This document shows, piece by piece, positions 43,745 to 52,549 of a stretch of 62,892 nucleotides of DNA; position 1 is the first letter of the stretch; every line of letters begins with the position of its first letter. Origin of the DNA: Opitutales bacterium (GTDB taxonomy: Bacteria; Verrucomicrobiota; Verrucomicrobiia; Opitutales; Oceanipulchritudinaceae); NCBI GenBank assembly GCA_020831525.1, contig JAFIGH010000016.1:1-62892 (forward strand). The letters run 5' to 3'. The position numbers and the translations under genes were made by a program. Under the pieces are notes generated by a model, which searched no databases, was not told where the DNA came from, and saw only the letters and a program-made list of their open reading frames with translations.

Positions 43745-44569
43745 ATGACCCATTCTACTCAGGAATCGATTTCGTGTCCGGTCCGTCGGCTTTACGCCGC
43801 GGCCCTCGCTCTAGCGGGTCTTCTTGCGGCGGTGCCGCAGATCTGTGCCGAGGCCACGCTTCCGTACCTTGTGGTGCACGGGCGCGCGTTTGTGGAACAC
43901 GCAGGCGGGGACCCGGCTCCCGCTCAGGAAAGCGGCGTTCTGCGCGCAGGATCGAGCATCCGCACGGAGGCTGCGAGTGCCGTGGTGTTGTTTTTTGAGT
44001 CGGGCGCTCGGTTGTCGCTGATGTCGGAGGGCCGACTTCGGTTCGACGGAGAGGAGCGGCGGGACACCGGCGTGGACCATCTCGTTTTCTTTTCGAATGG
44101 TTCGCTTGTCGGGAGGGTCCCGGCAGACCGGGCGGGCGAGCGCCTGCGGGTGACTTCGCACACCGGCGAGATCCGGGTGCGCGAGGCGGATTTCGTGACC
44201 ACCTCGTTCGGAAGCCGGGAAACCGTGGTCACGCAGCTCATCGGAGTGGAGAGCGGTAATCTGAGTTTCGTTTCGCAGGAAGAGGGCGATGCGGCGGCGC
44301 GCACCGTCTACGCGGGTGATTCTATCACGGTGGGCGCGGTGATGACCGGCGGCCGCCCCGAGATACAGACGTCCGAGCGCCTTCTCTCGGGGGACATGCG
44401 CGACCGGCTGCAGGCGGGACTGACGCAGATTGAAGAGGCCTCGGTGCGGCGGGATTTCTCGGTGGGCCGTGTGCGGGAGACCCGCGCACCGTCGACCATT
44501 CCGCCTCCGGACCGGCTCCGCGATCTGTCACCGGGTGCGGGATTGCCCGCGCCGCGCGAGCGGAACTGA
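43745..44569 (+). CDS. FecR domain-containing secreted protein
   Basis: The 274-residue product has a signal peptide (to about residue 36) and a FecR-like beta fold: GRAFVEHAGG...LRAGSSIRTEAASAVVLFFESGARLSLMSEGRLRFD, followed by VTSHTGEIRVREADFVTTS. The C-terminal 60 residues are helical and then proline-rich. FecR domains occur in anti-sigma and surface proteins; here there is no adjacent sigma factor. Located between the O-antigen-ligase-like and VWA genes. Confidence 0.78.
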   Translation: MTHSTQESISCPVRRLYAAALALAGLLAAVPQICAEATLPYLVVHGRAFVEHAGGDPAPAQESGVLRAGSSIRTEAASAVVLFFESGARLSLMSEGRLRFDGEERRDTGVDHLVFFSNGSLVGRVPADRAGERLRVTSHTGEIRVREADFVTTSFGSRETVVTQLIGVESGNLSFVSQEEGDAAARTVYAGDSITVGAVMTGGRPEIQTSERLLSGDMRDRLQAGLTQIEEASVRRDFSVGRVRETRAPSTIPPPDRLRDLSPGAGLPAPRERN

Positions 44570-44601
44570 CCGGCGGCTGCGGAGAATCCGCAAGGAGAGG
44601 G

Positions 44602-45639
44602 TTGCCAAACCCGCGGAGCGTGGAGATTTTTCCGCCCATGGAGAGGGAAGTGACGCGACGATCGGCCAAGCCGTGGTATCTTGCACGGCCGGTCCTGTTT
44701 GCGGTCGCGGCGCAGGCGATACTTCTTCTGGTTGCCTTCTTCATTATCGTGATCGTGCCTTCGCTTGAGGAGGACCCCGACTTCACTGCCGCCCGCACGA
44801 TCTACCTTCCCCAGCGCGAGCTTCAGCACCGCATGTCGATGGCTGAGTTCCAGCAGAACGCCCAGCCGCCGGTGATGCGGGAACGCCTGACGACCTCGGC
44901 GCTCCTGCCGGAGACGATGCCGAGCCTGCCCGCACTTCCGCAGGTGGACGCCGCGATGCCGGAAACGCCTCTGCTCGACGCCAACGCCCTGCTTGGGCAG
45001 TCCGGAATCCTCGGCGCATTGACCGGCGCGCAGACGGAGTTTTCGACCGTCTCGTTCTTCGGGGTGGAAGACAGCGCGCAGCGGATCGTCATTTGCTTCG
45101 ATATTTCCACGACGGTGAAAAACAAGGTGGAGCGCGCGGGCTACTCGATGGATCGGATTCGCGAGGAGACAGAAGCGCTCATCGACGGGCTCAATGCCAA
45201 CACACTTTTCGGACTCATCCAGCATGCGCGCAACTACGATCTCTTCCGGGACTATCTTGTACCCGCGACACTGGACAACAAAGAGGCGGCACGGAGATGG
45301 CTGCAGAACGAGTTTCGCACCGACGGGATGAGTGCGCGCGGATGGCGGCGCGGCAACCCCAACGGCATCCAGTCTGTTCTCGATGCCGCCTTCCGCCTCG
45401 ATCCCGCGCCGGACCTCGTCATCCTCGTCTCCGATGGCGACTACTACCGGTCGGTCGGCGGCGGTGCGGGCGAGCGCGTGCCGTGGCGCGACATCGCAAG
45501 TGATTTGCGCGGATTGCAGGAAGGTCTTGTCGAGCCGGCGCGGCTGCACTTCGTCGGGTTCCACATGCGCGCTTCCGACCGCAGCGAGGCGAACAGCCTG
45601 GCGCGCCTCTATGACGGCAGCTTCCGCGAGTTCAGGTAG
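44602..45639 (+). CDS. Membrane-anchored VWA-like protein
   Basis: The 345-residue product has one TM helix (about 28-50), a proline-rich spacer, and a VWA-like domain beginning RIVICFDISTTVKNK, a DxSxT variant of the MIDAS metal motif, with FGLIQHARNYDLF and VILVSDGDYY further on. Role unknown; VWA domains usually mediate protein contacts through a metal. TTG at 44602, 4-5 nt after AGGAGAGG, or ATG 44638 are possible starts. Third gene after the O-antigen-ligase-like and FecR genes. Confidence 0.7.
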   Translation: MPNPRSVEIFPPMEREVTRRSAKPWYLARPVLFAVAAQAILLLVAFFIIVIVPSLEEDPDFTAARTIYLPQRELQHRMSMAEFQQNAQPPVMRERLTTSALLPETMPSLPALPQVDAAMPETPLLDANALLGQSGILGALTGAQTEFSTVSFFGVEDSAQRIVICFDISTTVKNKVERAGYSMDRIREETEALIDGLNANTLFGLIQHARNYDLFRDYLVPATLDNKEAARRWLQNEFRTDGMSARGWRRGNPNGIQSVLDAAFRLDPAPDLVILVSDGDYYRSVGGGAGERVPWRDIASDLRGLQEGLVEPARLHFVGFHMRASDRSEANSLARLYDGSFREFR

Positions 45640-46165
45640 GCTGGCGGAAGCCGCTGCGGCCGATCACTGCGAGCCATTCGTCCGCTTCGCCGGGATACCC
45701 GTGGCGGTGCAGCGCGTCCGCGATGGCGGCAGGTTCTGGCGGAGGACGCGGGTCGGCCTCGTCGTCGGGTAAGTGCGGGAGTGCGGTGGCACAGACTTTC
45801 CATGCTGCCCATGCGCGTGCGCGGCGGGTTTTGAGTCGCGGGCCGCGCATTCTCCGTGCCTGATGCTGAAAGCTCAGACGGGGATTGCCGAGAAACCGCC
45901 CCGGCGGGTGGTGTGTGCAGATCCATTGCAGTGCGGCATACGGGACGGGCAGGGGAGGCTGCGCGCCGCGCCCGAGGTCGGTGTAGAGACCGCGTGCCAG
46001 CGCGAGGATCGCGCGGGCGGGCAGACCGCGTGTCCACAGGTATTGGGCGTAGGTGAGCGCGGTTGTGTAGAAAGCCGCGCCCGTACGCCGGTGTGCCCGG
46101 AGGTCCCGGTAGTCCATGTGCGCCGGGCATTCCGGCAGGTGGGGGCAGGGTGGCCATGGGCCCAT
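45632..46165 (-). CDS. Conserved-looking hypothetical protein
   Basis: I do not recognise this 177-residue protein. It is rich in Ala, Arg and Pro with Trp and Tyr-containing helices (FYTTALTYAQYLWTRGLPARAILALARGLYTDLG) that look like a real helical fold, and it ends in EADEWLAVIGRSG. A second start at 46117 (MDYRDLRAHR) may be the true one. Its 3' end overlaps the VWA gene by 8 nt; its 5' side is divergent from the acyltransferase. Confidence 0.6.
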   Translation of the reverse strand: MGPWPPCPHLPECPAHMDYRDLRAHRRTGAAFYTTALTYAQYLWTRGLPARAILALARGLYTDLGRGAQPPLPVPYAALQWICTHHPPGRFLGNPRLSFQHQARRMRGPRLKTRRARAWAAWKVCATALPHLPDDEADPRPPPEPAAIADALHRHGYPGEADEWLAVIGRSGFRQPT

Positions 46166-46260
46166 ATTCGCAGAGCATCCACGCGCCTGCTGCGGCTGGC
46201 AAGGGCGTGCGGCAGGAATTGCGTTGCCGCGGGATCACCCGCCCCTATGCATGGGCCGCG

Positions 46261-46953
46261 ATGCAGGAGAATCCGCCCGGCGTGCATATTCATCAGGCAA
46301 ACCTGTCCAAGCGGCTGGCCCTCTTTCCCGCTGGTTTGATCTACCGCACGTGGGTCAAGACGCTGCGATTGCGCATCGACGAATCCGCCGCGAAAACACT
46401 GCGCGGCGAACCGCGCGGCGCCTTCTTTGTCGCGTGGCACAACCGTGCGTTTCTTCCCGCCTGCCTTCACCGGAGATTCCGCCCCGTTGAGAAACGCCTC
46501 TTCGGTTTGGTCAGTGCCAGTCGGGACGGTGCCTGGCTCAGCGCCGTCTTCGAGCAATTCGGGGTGGCGACGGTACGTGGCAGCAGTTCCCGGCGGGGTG
46601 CTTCCGCCATGCGCGAAATCCTGCGGATTGTCCGTGCGGGGCACGACATCGGGATTACTCTCGACGGTCCGCGCGGCCCCGCCTACACGGCAAAGCAGGG
46701 CATCGGGCTGCTCGTGCGTGAGACGGGTGCGCCCGTTTTTTACGTCGTGCCGTGCTACCGGAGCGCGTGGCGCCTGCGGAGCTGGGACCGGTTTTTCGTT
46801 CCCAAACCGTTTTCGCGCGTGGACGTGCGCCTGGACTTTCAGCCGGATCCCGCCGCGGACTTCGCCGACATGAACCCCGCCGCGGCCGGGCAGGCCGTCG
46901 GAGAGCGGTTGCGTCGGCTCACGGCGGGAACCGACCCGGCCATGGGCGTCTGA
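46261..46953 (+). CDS. Lysophospholipid acyltransferase-family protein (DUF374)
   Basis: The 230-residue product has the DUF374/LPLAT layout: VAWHNRAFLPA (catalytic His region), FGLVSASRDGAWLSAVFEQFG, RGSSSRRGASAMREIL and TLDGPRGPAYTAKQGIGLLVRETGAPV. It likely transfers acyl chains to lipid A or another lipid at the inner membrane. ATG 46261 (MQENPPGVH) is chosen; the frame is open upstream but not family-like. Divergent from the hypothetical gene. Confidence 0.82.
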   Translation: MQENPPGVHIHQANLSKRLALFPAGLIYRTWVKTLRLRIDESAAKTLRGEPRGAFFVAWHNRAFLPACLHRRFRPVEKRLFGLVSASRDGAWLSAVFEQFGVATVRGSSSRRGASAMREILRIVRAGHDIGITLDGPRGPAYTAKQGIGLLVRETGAPVFYVVPCYRSAWRLRSWDRFFVPKPFSRVDVRLDFQPDPAADFADMNPAAAGQAVGERLRRLTAGTDPAMGV

Positions 46954-46979
46954 CGCCTTCCGCCGCCGTCCCGGAGGGC

Positions 46980-47417
46980 TTACTCAAACCGCGGCGAGAC
47001 GACAATCGTGCCGCCGGAAGCGACTTCGCCGTTGGGACCGGCCGACCAGTTGTCGTCGTTGAGCAGAAGCTTGAACTCGAGGGGCGCCTTCAAGGCGTCG
47101 CTGCGCCACACCCACTCGGTGGGAGAGACGTTTTCCATGAGCATGCCCTTGTCCCATGTGAGCCCGGCGCCGCTGCCGCGGATATAGACTCCGTTGCCGA
47201 AGCCCGCGTCGATTTCGGCGATGACCGTCGTCACCGGCTTGCGCGGCACGACCTTTTTCACGGCCGCCTTTTCTACGGCCTTTTTCGCCGGTGCTTTGGC
47301 AGCGGTTTTCTTCACCGCCGCCTTCTTTGCCGGTGCTTTGACCGCCGTTTTTTTCACGGCGGCTTTCTTGGCCGCGCTCTTCTTTACCGCAGTCGTCGTT
47401 TTGGATGTTTTTGTCAT
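46980..47417 (-). CDS. Histone-H1-like tail fused to starch-binding-like domain
   Basis: The 145-residue product has residues 1-60 made of Lys/Ala/Pro repeats (KKAAVKKTAVKAPAKK), like bacterial H1-type nucleoid proteins, then a beta domain of about 85 residues (VIAEIDAGFGNGVYIRGSGAGLTWDKG, ...WRSDALKAPLEFKLLLNDDNWSAGPN) that resembles a CBM20/CBM48-type starch- or glycogen-binding fold. No signal peptide, so cytoplasmic. Start ATG 47417 begins the repeats. The role is unknown. Confidence 0.65.
   Translation of the reverse strand: MTKTSKTTTAVKKSAAKKAAVKKTAVKAPAKKAAVKKTAAKAPAKKAVEKAAVKKVVPRKPVTTVIAEIDAGFGNGVYIRGSGAGLTWDKGMLMENVSPTEWVWRSDALKAPLEFKLLLNDDNWSAGPNGEVASGGTIVVSPRFE
47278..47361. repeat. 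Two tandem 42-nt repeats in the H1-like coding region
   Basis: Units at 47278-47319 and 47320-47361 are similar, each encoding a 14-residue Lys/Ala/Pro block on the minus strand. They suggest the tail expanded by internal duplication and could vary in copy number. Confidence 0.7.
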
Positions 47418-47637
47418 CGGTTTTTTGTGGAATGTATTATCGTTTAGCGAGAGACATGGATCTTCATTGATCCGGATGTGACGCAAGCATCTCCGGTGCC
47501 AACCTGCAAGAAGGAACCGACGCTCTGTGCGGCGGCCGCGTGACGATTTTGCACCGCCGCGCGCGGCATTGACAACCCGCCCGCGCGGACCGACATTTCC
47601 TCTCCGTCGCGCCTTCCGCGGTCGGCGCCGCACCGGA

Positions 47638-47714
47638 GGGGGTGTAGCTCAGCAGGATAGAGCAGCGGTCTTCTAAACCGCAGGTCGTGGGTTCGAGTCC
47701 CGCCGCCCCTGCCA
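47638..47714 (+). tRNA. tRNA-Arg (anticodon TCT)
   Basis: The 77-nt cloverleaf has acceptor GGGGGTG / CGCCCCT, a D-arm GCTC...GAGC, anticodon loop CTTCTAA with TCT, T-arm GTGGG-TTCGAGT-CCCGC and an encoded CCA end at 47712-47714. It reads AGA codons. Confidence 0.95.
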
Positions 47715-47716
47715 GT

Positions 47717-48580
47717 TCAGCGGTCCGGATTTCGGGCGGCGAGGGCTTCGTTCCAGATGCGGCGGATGTCGTTGCCGAGGGCGACGGCGTCGTCCCAAAC
47801 CGGAGGGAAGCAACTCAGGCCGTATCCGGGCTTCGGGCCGAGTTCGGGCATGACCCAGAGAGCGCCGCGGGGCCGGGGGTCGTCGAGCCAGTGGTCCAAA
47901 GCCTGCCGGATGAACGGACGGATATCGAGGTATTCGGGAGAGAAGTTGCCGCGTCCGTCGGTGACGGGAATCTGGCAATGATGGCCGTTGAAGGGGCGCA
48001 TGTGCCAGAGGGTGGACTGCTGGAAGAGGGGGATGTTTTCGAACAGCCGTTCGGCGTAGTTGGAGGGATCGAGGTGCTTGACGACGGCGGGGTGGGAGAA
48101 GTCAAAGTTGACGCGCGGGTATTTGCCCGTCGCCTGTTTCACCCCTTCGGCGATGGCATGGGTCTTCTCCGGCGTCTCAGTGCAGGTGTCGCGGTGGACT
48201 TCGAGGTGGACCTCGGCTCCCTGGCGGTCGGCTTCCTCCATCAAGGCGGCAGTGAGTTCGACGGCGCGCTTCACGGGTGTGTCGTGGTCGGCGAGTTGGC
48301 AATTCACGGGGCCGTCGCCGACTTCGAGAATGGCGCGGATGCGCGGGGCGAACTGGTCTTCGGCGGCGGCGTCGAAAGCCCCGGCGAAGCGGAGGCCGTG
48401 CGCGGCGAGGGTTACTTTCAGTCCCGCGGTGTCGGCGGGGGCGCTGTAGGCGTCGAAGCCCGCCGCGGCGACGGCGGCAACGCGTTCCTCAAGGGTCCAT
48501 TCGCGGTCCGGCGCGGGATGGCCCCAGAGCGTCCATTGGTTGATGACGATGATTAGCTCGGGCGCGGTGTTTTCGGGCAT
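47717..48580 (-). CDS. TIM-barrel sugar-phosphate isomerase/epimerase-like protein
   Basis: The 287-residue product has a xylose-isomerase-like/AP-endonuclease-2 fold pattern: VINQWTLWGHP near the start, VAAAGFDAYSAP, HLEVHRDTCTETPEKT and VNFDFSHPAVV as metal-binding Glu/His/Asp positions, and WHMRPFNGHHCQIP. Substrate unknown. It starts 76 nt after the pyruvate kinase end on the same strand, and ends 3 nt from the tRNA-Arg gene. Confidence 0.75.
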   Translation of the reverse strand: MPENTAPELIIVINQWTLWGHPAPDREWTLEERVAAVAAAGFDAYSAPADTAGLKVTLAAHGLRFAGAFDAAAEDQFAPRIRAILEVGDGPVNCQLADHDTPVKRAVELTAALMEEADRQGAEVHLEVHRDTCTETPEKTHAIAEGVKQATGKYPRVNFDFSHPAVVKHLDPSNYAERLFENIPLFQQSTLWHMRPFNGHHCQIPVTDGRGNFSPEYLDIRPFIRQALDHWLDDPRPRGALWVMPELGPKPGYGLSCFPPVWDDAVALGNDIRRIWNEALAARNPDR

Positions 48581-48656
48581 AGGACGGTGGGTTGGTGGTT
48601 TGTGGAGAATCGCGCGGCGGTTGCGGTTGCTGCGCGCCGCGCTGCCGCGCGGGCGG

Positions 48657-50087
48657 TCACTCGACGGTGCGCAGTTGGATCGTGTCGATCATGCGTTCGC
48701 TGGCGAGGACGTTGGAGACGACGATGATGCGGCGGCCCTCGTTCGCCCAGCCTTGTTTTTTTAGAATGTCCAAGGCGCCGCCGATCGTTTTTTCAGGGTC
48801 GGGATCGAAGTCCATGAGAAAGGGTTCGACGCCCCAGAGCATGAGCATCTGGCGGAACTGCCGCCGACTGTCGGTGAAAGCGAAAATGGGGCTCTTGCGG
48901 GGGCGCAGGGCGCTGAGTGTCTGCGCAATGTAGCCACGCTTCGTGAAAGCAAGGATGGCGGCGTCTTCCAACTCGTCGCTGAGGATGACGGCGGAGCGCA
49001 GGAGAAGCCCTTTGGGTGTGCGCAGGCTGATGGTGGTATTATAGGGGCGGTCGCTCTGGCCTTCGGTCGCACGGATAATCCGGTCGAGGACATCGACGCA
49101 CTCCGCCGGATACTTGCCGATGGTCGTTTCGCCCGAGAGCATGACGCAGTCGGCCTGCTCGGAGACGGCGTTGGCGACGTCGGTGATCTCGGCGCGGGTG
49201 GGCAGCGGCTGGGTGATCATCGACTCAAGCATGTGCGTGGCGACGATGACCGGCTTGCCCACGCGCAGGCACGCTTTGACGGCACGGCGCTGCACGACGG
49301 GAAGCGTTTCGTATGGGATTTCGATGCCAAGGTCGCCGCGCGCGACCATCAGCCCGTCGCTTGCGAGGATAATATCTTCGAGGTTGGTGACAGCGGCCTG
49401 GTCCTCGATCTTGGCAATGATCTTTGCCTGCGATCCGCGTTCGCTGATGAAACGACGGAGGATGTCAAGGTCGTCGGGTTCGCGCACGAAGCTGAGCGCG
49501 AAGAAGTCGACACCCGCTTCGATGCCGACTTCGATGTCGGCTTTGTCTTTGGCGGTGAGGGCGGGCAGATTGACTTTGACACCGGGTAGGTTGATGTGGC
49601 GGCGGCTGCCCATGGGGCCGGGTATCACTACTTTGCAGCGCACCCGGCGTGGCTCGACATCCTCGACGCGCATGCGGATGAGACCGCTGTCGACGAGGAC
49701 GGTGTTGCCGACTTTTACGTCGTTGGCGAAGCTGGGGTAGTTGATCGACACTCCCCGCGCGCCTCTTCTGTCGGCCTCGTCGAGTTCGTCCGGCTTGATG
49801 TAGAGGTCGAAGAGTTCACCGGCCTCGAGGTGAAAGGTTTCCTCGACGGGGCCGGTGCGGATCTCCGGCCCTTTTACGTCCATCATGACAGCGATCTGGC
49901 GGCCGGTGCGCTCGCAAACGCGCTGGATGCGTTCGATGACAGTGCGCGTCCACTCGTGGTTGGCATGGGCCATGTTGAGGCGGCAGACGTCGACTCCCTG
50001 CTTGATGAGCTTTTCGAGTTCGTCCTCGCTTTCGGTGGCGGGGCCGATCGTGAAGATGATCTTGGTGTGACGGTACGGGTTGGGCAT
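48657..50087 (-). CDS. pyk: Pyruvate kinase
   Basis: Pyruvate kinase converts PEP and ADP to pyruvate and ATP. The 476-residue product has TKIIFTIGPATES at the start, the MDVKGPEIRTG ADP/PEP loop, IIAKIEDQAAVTNLEDII, MVARGDLGIEIP, VIVATHMLESMI and MLSGETTIGKYP. Length and motifs match. The adjacent isomerase on the same strand may be in the same transcript. The PPi-PEPCK about 9 kb away acts on the same node. Confidence 0.96.
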   Translation of the reverse strand: MPNPYRHTKIIFTIGPATESEDELEKLIKQGVDVCRLNMAHANHEWTRTVIERIQRVCERTGRQIAVMMDVKGPEIRTGPVEETFHLEAGELFDLYIKPDELDEADRRGARGVSINYPSFANDVKVGNTVLVDSGLIRMRVEDVEPRRVRCKVVIPGPMGSRRHINLPGVKVNLPALTAKDKADIEVGIEAGVDFFALSFVREPDDLDILRRFISERGSQAKIIAKIEDQAAVTNLEDIILASDGLMVARGDLGIEIPYETLPVVQRRAVKACLRVGKPVIVATHMLESMITQPLPTRAEITDVANAVSEQADCVMLSGETTIGKYPAECVDVLDRIIRATEGQSDRPYNTTISLRTPKGLLLRSAVILSDELEDAAILAFTKRGYIAQTLSALRPRKSPIFAFTDSRRQFRQMLMLWGVEPFLMDFDPDPEKTIGGALDILKKQGWANEGRRIIVVSNVLASERMIDTIQLRTVE

Positions 50088-50091
50088 GCGG

Positions 50092-50889
50092 TCAGGAAGC
50101 TAATGTCCATGTGGGCGAGAGCGGCACAGTCTCGCCCGGGTCGATGATTTCCACGGCAAAGGGAAAGGTCTCGCGGGGGAAGCGCGCGGCCACGCGGTCG
50201 GTGCAATTGCAGTCGCGGCTGAGATGAGCGAGAAAGAGACGTTCGAGGCGGGGCAGCCGCGCGGACTGGAGGAAGGTGTGGGCGGCTTCGTTGGAGAGGT
50301 GGCCGTGGCGTCCGCGGATGCGCTGCTTTACGGAGAAGGGCCGCTTCATGTCCATGTCGAGGAGTTCGAGGTCGTGATTGGCCTCGAGGACGAGGGTATC
50401 GGCGTCGGCGATGCGCGCGGGCAGCGCGGAAGGCACATAGCCGAGGTCGGTCACCCATGCGAGGCAGCGGGGCGGGTTGAAGAGGTCTTCGCCGCCGGAG
50501 CGGATGACGAAGGCCACCGGATCATAGGCGTCGTGGGGCAGGGCGAGGGTTTCGACGGAGAGACCGGCGAAGCGGAAGGTTTGCCCCGTCTCGAAGATCC
50601 GCCACGTGACATCGCGTTTGAGCTTTGTCCGTGCGGCGCTTGCCGTTTGGGCGTTGGCGAAGAAGCGCAGGTGGCGGTGCCGCGAGAGGCCGGGCAGGCC
50701 GGCGATATGGTCGCTGTGCTCGTGGGTAAGGAAGACGGCTTCGATGTCGGAGAGTGCGAGCCCGGTCGGCTCGAGCATGGCCTCTATGCGCCGCGCGGAG
50801 AACCCGGCGTCGATGAGGACCGCCGTCTCTTCCGTTTGGAGGAGCGCGCAATTGCCGCCGCTGCTGCTGCCCAATATCTGGAAACGCAT
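50092..50889 (-). CDS. Metallo-beta-lactamase-fold hydrolase, YycJ/WalJ-like
   Basis: The 265-residue product has LGSSSGGNCALLQ at the N-terminus, the zinc motif THEHSDH (about residue 60), HDAYDPVAFVI and ANHDLELL, and a LSNEAAHTFL motif near the end, as in YycJ-type MBL proteins (possible exonucleases). The start ATG 50889 (MRFQILGS) is preferred over 50901. Just 4 nt separate it from pyruvate kinase downstream. Confidence 0.85.
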   Translation of the reverse strand: MRFQILGSSSGGNCALLQTEETAVLIDAGFSARRIEAMLEPTGLALSDIEAVFLTHEHSDHIAGLPGLSRHRHLRFFANAQTASAARTKLKRDVTWRIFETGQTFRFAGLSVETLALPHDAYDPVAFVIRSGGEDLFNPPRCLAWVTDLGYVPSALPARIADADTLVLEANHDLELLDMDMKRPFSVKQRIRGRHGHLSNEAAHTFLQSARLPRLERLFLAHLSRDCNCTDRVAARFPRETFPFAVEIIDPGETVPLSPTWTLAS

Positions 50890-51048
50890 CCCCATCGGCA
50901 CAAAAACTTGGCGCGCGGGCGGGCGAATTCAACACCCATTTCCCCGGTGGACGGATTTTCACATGAAAGACACGCTCCGGAAGGGAAAATGCGGACTTCG
51001 GTATATTTGGACGTGACCTCACCTCGCAGTGCCGGTAAGCCGTTTCTC

Positions 51049-52485
51049 ATGTCTTCACAGAGTGCTGAATCCGTCCGTGCCCGATTTGAGGAAGCGGGGC
51101 AGGCCCATGTCTTTCGGTTCTGGGACGAGCTTTCGGAGGGCTCGCGTGCCTCGCTGCTGGAGCAGGCGGAGGAGATTGATCTGGGCGAACTCGGCGACCT
51201 TGTGGCCAAGTTTGCCGCGGGCGATGGAGACGAGGGGCCCGCTCTGGCGGGGCTGGAGCCGGCGCCGTATATCCCGCACCCGCGGCACGGCGGCAGCCCG
51301 GAGGAGTGGGCGGCGGCTCGGCGGCTCGGCGAAGAGGCCATCCGGGCGGGGCGCGTCGGTGCATTCACGGTGGCGGGCGGTCAGGGCACCCGGCTCGGCT
51401 ACGACGGGCCGAAGGGCACTTTCCCTGTCACGCCGGTGACGAAGAAGACGCTATTTCAAGTATTTGCAGAGAAAATACAAGCCGCGGAGCGCCGCTACGC
51501 CGCGCGCATACCGTGGTTTGTCATGACGAGCCACGCAAACCATGCGGCGACGGTAGCAGCGTTTGAAGGGGCGGGCTACTACGGGCTCTCCGCCGACCGT
51601 GTGTCTTTCTTCACTCAGGGCCGGATGCCCGCCGTCGACCGCAACGGCAAGATCCTTCTCGAAGCGAAAGACAGGATCGCGATGAGTCCGGACGGACACG
51701 GCGGGAGCCTCCGTGCGCTCGTCCGTTCCGGCGCGGTGGCGAAGATGCGGGCGGCGGGCGTCGACACGCTGAGCTACTTCCAGGTCGACAACCCGCTCGT
51801 GCGCTGCGTCGATCCCGCGTTCATCGGATTCCACCTCCGCGCGGGCTCGGAGATGTCGAGCAAGATGATTCCGAAGGCCTACCCGGAGGAGAAGGTGGGC
51901 CACTTCTGCCGCCGGGACGGCACGACCGTTGTCATTGAATACAGTGACATGCCCATGGAAATGCAGCGCGAGCGGGACGAGAGCGGGCGGTTGCGGTTTG
52001 TCGCCGGGAGTATCGCCATACACATTCTCGACGTGGGCTTCGTCGCGCGTGTGGGCGGGGGCGAGTCGGGGTCGGAACTGCTGTTTCACCGCGCGGAGAA
52101 AAAGATCCCCTGCGTCGGGGAGGACGGAGATGTCGTCAAACCGGAGGAACCGAACGGTATAAAGTTTGAGATGTTCGTTTTCGACGCGCTGCCGTTCGCG
52201 GAGAATGCTGTGATCATCGAGACTTTGCGCCAAGACGACTTCAGCCCGGTGAAGAATGCCGACGGCAAAGACTCGCCGCGGAGCGCGGTGGAGGATCAGT
52301 TGCGGCAGTTTGCGCGGTGGGTGCTCGCGGTGGGCGTGGAGCTGCCGGTGGATGATACGGGCCTGCCTGCCTTTGCCTTCGAGGTGAGCCCGTTTTTTGC
52401 CGACGACGAAGAAGCTTTCGCAAAGCGGTGGGCCGCGTTGAAAGAAAAGCCTGTTATCAAAGAGGGCGCGGTTTTGGAGGATTAG
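51049..52485 (+). CDS. UDP-N-acetylglucosamine pyrophosphorylase-like (UAP1 type)
   Basis: The 478-residue product belongs to the eukaryote-like UDPGP type 1 family: GGQGTRLGYDGPKGTFPV (nucleotide-binding, about residue 110), WFVMTSHANHAAT, FFTQGRMPA, YFQVDNPLVRCVDP and GIKFEMFVFDALPFAE. It makes UDP-sugars, probably UDP-GlcNAc, for cell-surface polymers. Start could be ATG 51049 (MSSQSAESV) or 50989, which has a GGAAGGG-like site. The phosphoglucomutase follows after 64 nt. Confidence 0.88.
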   Translation: MSSQSAESVRARFEEAGQAHVFRFWDELSEGSRASLLEQAEEIDLGELGDLVAKFAAGDGDEGPALAGLEPAPYIPHPRHGGSPEEWAAARRLGEEAIRAGRVGAFTVAGGQGTRLGYDGPKGTFPVTPVTKKTLFQVFAEKIQAAERRYAARIPWFVMTSHANHAATVAAFEGAGYYGLSADRVSFFTQGRMPAVDRNGKILLEAKDRIAMSPDGHGGSLRALVRSGAVAKMRAAGVDTLSYFQVDNPLVRCVDPAFIGFHLRAGSEMSSKMIPKAYPEEKVGHFCRRDGTTVVIEYSDMPMEMQRERDESGRLRFVAGSIAIHILDVGFVARVGGGESGSELLFHRAEKKIPCVGEDGDVVKPEEPNGIKFEMFVFDALPFAENAVIIETLRQDDFSPVKNADGKDSPRSAVEDQLRQFARWVLAVGVELPVDDTGLPAFAFEVSPFFADDEEAFAKRWAALKEKPVIKEGAVLED

Positions 52486-52549
52486 AAGAGAACCCTCCGG
52501 AACGGCGCGGGGTTGCGTTGTGCCCGGCGGCCGGACAAGATTTTTCATC

